Shown here in pieces: positions 1 to 4,062 of a stretch of DNA of 5,674 nucleotides. Numbering within the stretch: the first letter of the stretch is position 1; every line of letters begins with the position of its first letter. The notes under the pieces were generated by a model. The model made no database searches and had not been told where the DNA came from. It saw nothing but the letters and a program-made list of their open reading frames with translations. The stretch is from an uncultured bacterium (GTDB lineage Bacteria; Bacteroidota; Bacteroidia; Bacteroidales; Marinifilaceae): NCBI GenBank assembly GCA_905215395.1, contig CAJMQA010000232.1:1-5674 (forward strand). Direction: 5' to 3'. The position numbers were made by a program, and so were the translations under genes.

Positions 1-8
1 CCCGGGCA

Positions 9-39
9 CAAAAGTACAAAAAATCATATTGCAACCAAA
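9..39 (-). promoter_or_regulatory. Leftward sigma-ABfr-type promoter for a gene outside the window
   Basis: Read on the minus strand, TTTG (36-39) is followed by 19 bases and then TACTTTTG (9-16). This is a complete match to the Bacteroidetes primary promoter (-33 TTTG, -7 TAnnTTTG, spacer 19-21). Transcription would start near the left edge and run out of the window, so a divergent gene probably lies just to the left. The match and spacing are seen directly; the activity and the target gene are inferred. Confidence 0.6.
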
Positions 40-150
40 CATTTATACTATTTTTTCTTGAAAAATATTTTACAATTTGCACAACCAATTACTAATCAAC
101 AGAATAAAAGTCCTGCTTCGAATATCAGGGACAATGAAAAATTTCTTTAA

Positions 151-178
151 AAGTTAAAACACGCCCCGTTTGCAACTT
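151..178. repeat. Imperfect inverted repeat over the -33 region of the GAF-kinase promoter
   Basis: AAGTT (151-155) pairs with AACTT (174-178), and AAAC (157-160) pairs with GTTT (168-171). One unpaired base lies on the left side, two on the right, and a GC-rich 7-base centre separates the arms. The right arm covers the candidate -33 TTTG at 169-172, so it could be an operator. In A/T-rich intergenic DNA, nine pairs can also arise by chance. Confidence 0.25.
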
Positions 179-199
179 CTGTATTGCTTTTTAGGTATA
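169..199 (+). promoter_or_regulatory. Candidate promoter of the GAF-histidine kinase operon
   Basis: TTTG (169-172) is followed by a 19-base spacer and TAGGTATA (192-199). The -33 element and spacing fit the Bacteroidetes consensus. The -7 element matches only four of the six fixed positions of TAnnTTTG, so this would be a weak or regulated promoter. A start near 205 would leave a leader of about 40 bases before the ATG at 247. No better candidate was found between 40 and 246. Confidence 0.4.
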
Positions 200-246
200 A
201 ATAACAGGTTTAATTTATTAAAAACCGTGCCAAAATTAACACAAAT

Positions 247-828
247 ATGACTATGCAAAATGATATATCCCTTTTAACGCACCCCATCAATTTCACACCA
301 GAGGTTTTGCTCCGCCTGAATATGTCCCTGCTTTCGATCAGGAATTTCCCTGAAAACCTGAGGGAAGCACTCCGCATCATCGGGGAAAACAGTCATCACG
401 ACCGGATACAAATCGTTGAAATCAACAGCAATATGACCTATACGATCTGTAGTGAGTGGCATAGCCCGGTTCTGGAAGCTGTGCCTGAAAAATTGAAACA
501 CAATACCATCGTCTACCATCAACTCTGGGAACAACAGCTGAACGAACAAAACTACATTGCCATATATGACACTGCTCCGGACAATCATCCGGCCATACAG
601 GAAATGATGGAAGCAGAATCCTGCCGGCAAATGTTACTGCTCCCACTTTTCGGGTCCGGCAGTCAGTTTGCTTTCCTCTCTTTTATGCAATGTCAGGAGA
701 CCCACACATGGGAAGAGGAAGAAATCCGCCTGCTCAGCGACCTGGCTTCCCTCATTGCCTTGCAAATCGACAACTACCGTTTGATAACCCACATGCAACG
801 CCATCTCCGGAAAGTCCGGAAAGCATAG
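247..828 (+). CDS. Stand-alone GAF-domain protein, probable sensor partner of the downstream kinase
   Basis: A 193-residue soluble protein without signal peptide or membrane segment. A single GAF domain covers roughly residues 20-178. It has an N-terminal helix with LLRLNMSLLSI, a strand region with an SEW motif (69-71), the core strands LLLPLFG (130-136) and FAFLSFM (141-147), then W155 followed by acidic residues and the closing helix IRLLSDLASLIALQIDN that is typical of GAF domains. The last 16 residues are a basic helix (THMQRHLRKVRKA) resembling the signalling helix that links GAF to the kinase core in fused sensor kinases; here a stop codon follows. GAF domains bind small ligands or mediate dimerisation; the ligand here cannot be read from sequence. 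Cysteines 68, 126 and 149 could allow redox or metal sensing, but this is speculative. The start at 247 follows an A-rich leader; an ATG at 253 is possible. The kinase gene begins 24 bases downstream with no visible terminator, so the two are probably co-transcribed. Confidence 0.8.
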   Translation: MTMQNDISLLTHPINFTPEVLLRLNMSLLSIRNFPENLREALRIIGENSHHDRIQIVEINSNMTYTICSEWHSPVLEAVPEKLKHNTIVYHQLWEQQLNEQNYIAIYDTAPDNHPAIQEMMEAESCRQMLLLPLFGSGSQFAFLSFMQCQETHTWEEEEIRLLSDLASLIALQIDNYRLITHMQRHLRKVRKA

Positions 829-852
829 GAATCTCCCATAAAATAATCACTT

Positions 853-1992
853 ATGTCCACCGATAACAGTAAATACCCCTCACTCCTCATTGTCTCCCAC
901 CTCAGTGATGCTGAAAAAATCACCGGGATTTTAGAGGAAGCCAATTTCCGGACACTCAAAGCCCGGAACCAGCAGGAAGCCATCCGTATTCTGTCTGCAA
1001 ATCCTCCGGATATGATTATACTTGATATGGATCAGGCAGACAGTTCCATCATCCGGGAATTACAAACGGGCAAGGCTGAAATTCCTGTTCCTCTGTTGCT
1101 TATTACAACAATGAGTAGCGACACAGATATGCAGGAATATGTGTCCTCGGACCATATCGATTTTATGATCAAACCTCTCCGGGGACGGGAACTGGTATTA
1201 CGGGTGCAGCATCAGCTATCCCTGCTTCATACCGAACGGATTATCCGCAAACAAAATGTCAGACTCCGGAAAACCATTGAATCCCGCGACAAGCTATATT
1301 CTGTTATTGCACACGATTTAAGGGCTCCCATCGGTACAATTAAAATGATCAATTCCTCTTTGGAAAACCAGAAAAATAAAATCAAGGACCCTGGTATCCT
1401 CAAATTATTTGGAATGATCAATGAGACCACTGAAGAGGCTTTTAACCTGTTAGAAAATCTGTTGCGCTGGAGCCGGAACCAGAATGGAAAAACAAAAGTC
1501 TACTCCACTAACTTCAATGTCAGCAATACAGTACGGCAGGTAATGTCCCTGTTCTCCACCAGTGCCAGTGCCAAAGGAATCACCCTGAACAATGATGTGG
1601 AAGGCACCCATGACATTCATGCAGACGAGGATATGATAAAGACAGTGCTGCGTAACCTGCTCTCCAATGCCATCAAATTCACTTATGCCGGTGGTAAAGT
1701 AGATGTCAGCCTCAGTGAAACCAAGGACTCTGTAACAATATGTGTCAAAGATAACGGCAAAGGTATCCCTAAAAAAATCCAGGAACATTTACTGAAATCA
1801 GACGAATACATCACGACCTATGGGACACACAACGAAAAAGGCAGCGGTCTGGGCTTGCTCTTGTGCGATGACTTTATCCGTATGAACAAAGGAAAGTTCA
1901 GTTTCTTCTCCCAGGAAGGAGTGGGAAGCACTTTTTACTTTTCAGTCCCCAAGGCCCCTGTTCCCGTTCACACCCCCGCAGAAAGCCGTTGA
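853..1992 (+). CDS. Soluble histidine kinase with a degenerate N-terminal receiver domain
   Basis: A 379-residue protein without membrane segments, so probably cytosolic. Residues 9-122 form a receiver-like domain: D58 occupies the phosphoacceptor position (IILD), T85 the switch position and K107 the conserved lysine (IKPL). The acidic pair that normally binds Mg2+ after the first strand is replaced by S15-H16, so phosphorylation may be lost or altered. A helical linker (123-145) leads to a HisKA domain with the H-box AHDLRAP and phosphorylatable H154. The HATPase domain (about 255-367) has the N box (NLLSNAIKFT, 268-277), the G1 box DNGKGI (300-305) and the G2 box GSGLGL (330-335). All kinase motifs are intact, so autophosphorylation is expected. 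The domain order is REC-HisKA-HATPase, with no output domain. The gene follows the GAF gene by 24 bases, and the GAF protein may be its sensory input. No DNA-binding response regulator lies nearby, so the phosphoryl acceptor is unknown. The 3' end overlaps the convergent exonuclease gene by 25 bases. Confidence 0.9.
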   Translation: MSTDNSKYPSLLIVSHLSDAEKITGILEEANFRTLKARNQQEAIRILSANPPDMIILDMDQADSSIIRELQTGKAEIPVPLLLITTMSSDTDMQEYVSSDHIDFMIKPLRGRELVLRVQHQLSLLHTERIIRKQNVRLRKTIESRDKLYSVIAHDLRAPIGTIKMINSSLENQKNKIKDPGILKLFGMINETTEEAFNLLENLLRWSRNQNGKTKVYSTNFNVSNTVRQVMSLFSTSASAKGITLNNDVEGTHDIHADEDMIKTVLRNLLSNAIKFTYAGGKVDVSLSETKDSVTICVKDNGKGIPKKIQEHLLKSDEYITTYGTHNEKGSGLGLLLCDDFIRMNKGKFSFFSQEGVGSTFYFSVPKAPVPVHTPAESR

Positions 1993-2552
1993 TACATTTT
2001 GAGAGCCCCCCAGGCATCGGTTGCCGCATAACGAATCTGAGCCTCTGTCAATTCGCGGGCTTCCCAGTTGGAAGTCTGCTGACGTTTGGACACCCTTACC
2101 CCAAAGATAATGGCCATCAGTTTCGAGAAAGACTTATCCTCGATACCAAATTTTTCAGCATAGGTCTGCATATCTATAAACGCTTCGGGACAGAATTTTT
2201 CCAGTTTTTGCAGATTCCGGATATCATCCCGGATTCCCACCCCGATCTTCATCACCTCAGGATTTCCGAGCAATTCCCTCAAAGCCGGCCTGAATCCGCA
2301 CTTATTCAGACGGAACAGATAAACTTCATGTTCGGTGGCAAGCTGCAACAAACTCACTTTATACACTTCGCCTTTATGAAAAGCCGGACGTGTCTCCGTG
2401 TCAAATCCCAGCAAACGCTGCGTCTTCAGATACCTAACAATGAGTTCCACCTGTTCCGGATCTTCTACGACAATCACCCCGCCTTCAAAAACATAAGCAG
2501 GTAAATTCTCGATCTCTTTTTTTTCTATTTTCTTCCTCAATCCTGTCAACAT
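1968..2552 (-). CDS. DEDDy-family 3'-5' exonuclease domain protein
   Basis: With the start chosen here the protein has 194 residues and is one RNase D/WRN-like 3'-5' exonuclease domain. The catalytic motifs are in order: Exo I FDTET (D51 and E53), Exo II GVGIRDDIRNL (D109 or D110), and Exo III YAATD (Y175 and D179), whose Y-x3-D pattern marks the DEDDy subclass. Between them lie a LLQLAT strand and a SNWE segment (about 161-164) common in this family. Such enzymes remove 3' nucleotides from DNA or RNA using two metal ions; the substrate here is unknown. There is no helicase or HRDC domain, so it is a minimal version. An upstream in-frame ATG (start at 2588) would add a basic MSKKRTKIK segment and overlap the DUF5063 gene by 26 bases; an even longer frame reaches 2648. 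I prefer 2552 because it follows the DUF5063 stop by 10 bases and fits the domain boundary, but 2588 remains possible. Co-transcription with DUF5063 is very likely. Confidence 0.85.
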   Translation of the reverse strand: MLTGLRKKIEKKEIENLPAYVFEGGVIVVEDPEQVELIVRYLKTQRLLGFDTETRPAFHKGEVYKVSLLQLATEHEVYLFRLNKCGFRPALRELLGNPEVMKIGVGIRDDIRNLQKLEKFCPEAFIDMQTYAEKFGIEDKSFSKLMAIIFGVRVSKRQQTSNWEARELTEAQIRYAATDAWGALKMYQRLSAGV

Positions 2553-2562
2553 CTCTCCCAAC

Positions 2563-3093
2563 TTAATCTTCGTCCTCTTTTTGCTCATACACCACATAGT
2601 GTACAGCCCGGAGCACCCCGGCACAAGCCTTCCCCCAGTATAACTCAAAACTATTATTCAATTGCCACAAGGCCTCTCCGATCACTTCCGGAATACCACA
2701 ACGGAAAGAAACAGTGAAATTTTTCAGGTCCTGATAGATATCGCAGGTTTTCTCTGCAATGGAATGTACCACCGGAGTCTCGCTATATTGCATATTGTCA
2801 TCGAACACTTCCAGATACTCATCCTGCTCTCCCATCAGCCGGTGGATCTCCCCGAAAAGATAGTTGTAGTCATCTTCTGTCACAATATCTTCAGCCAATC
2901 CGTTTTCTCCGCTTTCACAAGCGGGTAACAAAGAGCCTTTGAGATAAATCAGAGGAATAAATTTTTGCAGGCGCTGAACAAAATCCCTGCGCTGCATCCG
3001 GGGAGCCGTTTCCACAAAATCACAGAATTCTTTCGCCACAGCCACAAACTCAATGACCTCTTTGCTATAACCTATATGTTGAAAATCTTCCAT
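2563..3093 (-). CDS. DUF5063-type protein of unknown function
   Basis: A 176-residue, acidic, mostly helical soluble protein without signal peptide or membrane segment. The opening, with GYSKEVIEFVAVAKEFCDFVE, the middle KFIPLIYLKGSLLP, the acidic stretch TEDDYNYLFGEIHRLMGEQDEYLEVFD and the C-terminal ALWQLNNSFELYWGKAC match what I recall of the DUF5063 family, found widely in Bacteroidota beside a 3'-5' exonuclease gene. I cannot see catalytic motifs, and no function is established. The C-terminus is highly charged (EQKEDED). The start at 3093 lies about 20 bases downstream of a perfect -7 promoter box and has an A/T-rich leader with no Shine-Dalgarno site. It is the first gene of a two-gene operon with the exonuclease, with little or no gap between them, which suggests translational coupling and a joint role in nucleic-acid metabolism (inference). 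Confidence 0.8.
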   Translation of the reverse strand: MEDFQHIGYSKEVIEFVAVAKEFCDFVETAPRMQRRDFVQRLQKFIPLIYLKGSLLPACESGENGLAEDIVTEDDYNYLFGEIHRLMGEQDEYLEVFDDNMQYSETPVVHSIAEKTCDIYQDLKNFTVSFRCGIPEVIGEALWQLNNSFELYWGKACAGVLRAVHYVVYEQKEDED

Positions 3094-3111
3094 ATTCTAT
3101 ATTTTATTTTG

Positions 3112-3119
3112 CAAAGGTA
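3112..3119 (-). promoter_or_regulatory. -7 promoter box of the DUF5063-exonuclease operon
   Basis: On the minus strand this reads TACCTTTG, a perfect TAnnTTTG. It lies 18 bases upstream of the DUF5063 start codon, so the leader would be very short. I could not find a convincing TTTG -33 element at the usual 19-21 base spacing, so the -33 is weak or absent. Confidence 0.55.
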
Positions 3120-3157
3120 GTGGTATTTTCTTGTCGATGTCGGAGATTTCTCTGATT

Positions 3158-3178
3158 TTTTTACTTTTTACTTTTTAC
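3158..3178. repeat. Three tandem copies of the heptamer TTTTTAC
   Basis: Exact copies at 3158-3164, 3165-3171 and 3172-3178, preceded by further T residues. The array sits between the divergent promoters of the DUF5063 operon and tRNA-Ser, and its last copy contains the -33 region of the tRNA promoter. It may be slippage-prone or may simply be an A/T-rich upstream element. Confidence 0.6.
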
Positions 3179-3203
3179 TTTCTGCTTTTTTATTCTATCT
3201 TTG
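3173..3203 (+). promoter_or_regulatory. Promoter of tRNA-Ser
   Basis: The -7 box TATCTTTG (3196-3203) matches TAnnTTTG perfectly. TTTT (3173-3176) lies 19 bases upstream and matches three of four bases of the -33 TTTG. Transcription would start around 3208-3210, just before the mature tRNA 5' end at 3217, giving a short leader for RNase P to remove. Confidence 0.6.
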
Positions 3204-3216
3204 CCCCGCCAAGAAA

Positions 3217-3304
3217 GGAAAGATGCAGGAGTGGCTGAACTGGCACGCCTGGAAAGCGTGTAATCCTCTAAAGGGATTCCGGGGTTCGAATCCCCGTCTT
3301 TCCG
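3217..3304 (+). tRNA. tRNA-Ser, anticodon GGA
   Basis: An 88-base class II tRNA in which every arm can be drawn. The acceptor stem pairs GGAAAGA (3217-3223) with TCTTTCC (3297-3303), with discriminator G3304. The D stem pairs CAG (3226-3228) with CTG (3240-3242). The anticodon stem pairs CACGC (3244-3248) with GCGTG (3256-3260) around the loop CTGGAAA, with anticodon GGA at 3251-3253, reading UCC and UCU. A long variable arm pairs AATCC with GGATT around a 7-base loop, as expected for serine. The T stem pairs CGGGG with CCCCG around TTCGAAT. The bases after the discriminator are CAA, so the 3' CCA is not encoded and must be added after transcription. Confidence 0.97.
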
Positions 3305-3310
3305 CAAAAC

Positions 3311-3350
3311 AACAACCTTTAAATTAATGATTTAAAGGTTGTTATTGTTT
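3311..3350 (+). terminator. Hairpin terminator after tRNA-Ser, possibly bidirectional
   Basis: A perfect 14-base-pair stem: AACAACCTTTAAAT (3311-3324) pairs with ATTTAAAGGTTGTT (3330-3343) around the 5-base loop TAATG. The stem is A/T-rich and is followed on the plus strand by ATTGTTT, a broken U-tract. The sigma factor gene reads towards it from the right, so it may also stop that transcript; on the minus strand the hairpin is followed by GTTTTG. Confidence 0.65.
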
Positions 3351-3379
3351 CTGGAAATTCAATAATCAACATCCATACT

Positions 3380-3937
3380 TCAGAATACACTGCTTGATAT
3401 AAGAAAGTTTATTCGTGAATCAGAAGTATCCGGAAGGATAAATATGTATTCCGCAATTGTTTTCACCGTATTCACAGTCACACCCAGCGCTTCTGCTACA
3501 GCCTGTACCGTCATCCCGGACATACTCATCTCCAACATCCTGCGTTGTTGCTCCGGCAAATCTGCCATCACCTCGTTCACCCTTCGGATCACCTCCTCTT
3601 CCACGGCCTGATAAAAAAAATCTTCTGTCACCTCTTCCTGTTTATCCTGCCAATGTTTCAGATGCTGCTCATCCACCTGTTTGTCCCGCAAGTATTTCAA
3701 TGAATTGTTGTATACAGCCCGGAAAAAATACACCTTCAATGCCCTGATATCATCAAATACCGCCGTTGAATTCCATACAGCAATAAAACATTCCTGTACG
3801 ATATCCTCCGACACCGTATGATCTGATGTTATACGCATAGAATAGTTACACAAGGCACCGTAATAATAGCGGTACAATTGTTTCCATGCCGCCAACCTTT
3901 TATGATTTACACCCTCCAGAAATGCCCTCTGATCCAT
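3380..3937 (-). CDS. ECF-type RNA polymerase sigma-70 factor with an abnormal, probably frameshifted C-terminus
   Basis: A 185-residue frame. Region 2 covers about residues 10-85: ALCNYSMRITSD, then VSEDIVQECFIAVW (42-55), then YFFRAVYNNSLKYLRDK. Region 4 begins at about residue 112, with LPEQQRRMLEMSMSGM (127-142) and the helix-turn-helix VAEALGVTVNTVKT (147-160). Such alternative sigma factors redirect RNA polymerase, in Bacteroidota often to envelope or nutrient-uptake genes. After T160 the frame continues as IAEYIFILPDTS and on to SSSVF, which lacks the basic helix expected at the end of region 4.2. The +1 frame from the same point reads QLRNTYLSFRILLIHE and stops at 3409; this aligns without gaps with typical sigma endings of the form KTxLxRAxxxLR. 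A small indel near 3455-3464 is therefore likely, and the gene may be a recent pseudogene or contain a sequence error. No anti-sigma gene follows; a tRNA gene converges on it. The ATG at 3937 has a weak AGGA 10 bases upstream. Confidence 0.75.
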   Translation of the reverse strand: MDQRAFLEGVNHKRLAAWKQLYRYYYGALCNYSMRITSDHTVSEDIVQECFIAVWNSTAVFDDIRALKVYFFRAVYNNSLKYLRDKQVDEQHLKHWQDKQEEVTEDFFYQAVEEEVIRRVNEVMADLPEQQRRMLEMSMSGMTVQAVAEALGVTVNTVKTIAEYIFILPDTSDSRINFLISSSVF

Positions 3938-3964
3938 TATATTTTATTCCTAACCACCAGGTTG

Positions 3965-3995
3965 CAAATAAACGAAAACAAATCGGAATAAAAAA
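3965..3995 (-). promoter_or_regulatory. Possible promoter of the sigma factor gene
   Basis: On the minus strand, TTTATTTG (3965-3972) matches five of the six fixed positions of the -7 consensus TAnnTTTG. TTTT (3992-3995), 19 bases upstream, matches three of four bases of the -33 element. The start would be near 3960, with a leader of about 23 bases. The -33 region coincides with the U-tract of the candidate terminator behind TamL, so the assignment is tentative. Confidence 0.33.
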
Positions 3996-4021
3996 GCCAC
4001 TGTTCGAATTATATCAGCAGC
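3990..4021 (-). terminator. Candidate intrinsic terminator of the tamL transcript
   Basis: On the minus strand, GCTGCTG (4015-4021) can pair with CAGTGGC (3996-4002), with two G-U wobbles, around a 12-base loop. It is followed by six T residues (3990-3995). The hairpin begins about 40 bases after the tamL stop codon. The stem is short and the loop large, so termination may be partial. Confidence 0.38.
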
Positions 4022-4062
4022 ATACCAATAACAAACCTTACCGGCAAACATACATGAATATC

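Noticed and set aside
1989..2504. Plus-strand open frame of 171 codons
   Set aside because: It is antisense to the exonuclease gene, which carries all DEDDy motifs. The translated product resembles no family I know.
2589..2648. Longer exonuclease start at 2648
   Set aside because: The extra residues would overlap DUF5063 by 86 bases and are cysteine/glycine-rich and unlike the domain. The ATGs at 2588 or 2552 are more plausible.
3284..3343. tRNA-Ser 3' end as an integration (att) site, with the nearby sigma gene as mobile cargo
   Set aside because: No second copy of the tRNA 3' end, no integrase and no mobile gene is visible in the window.
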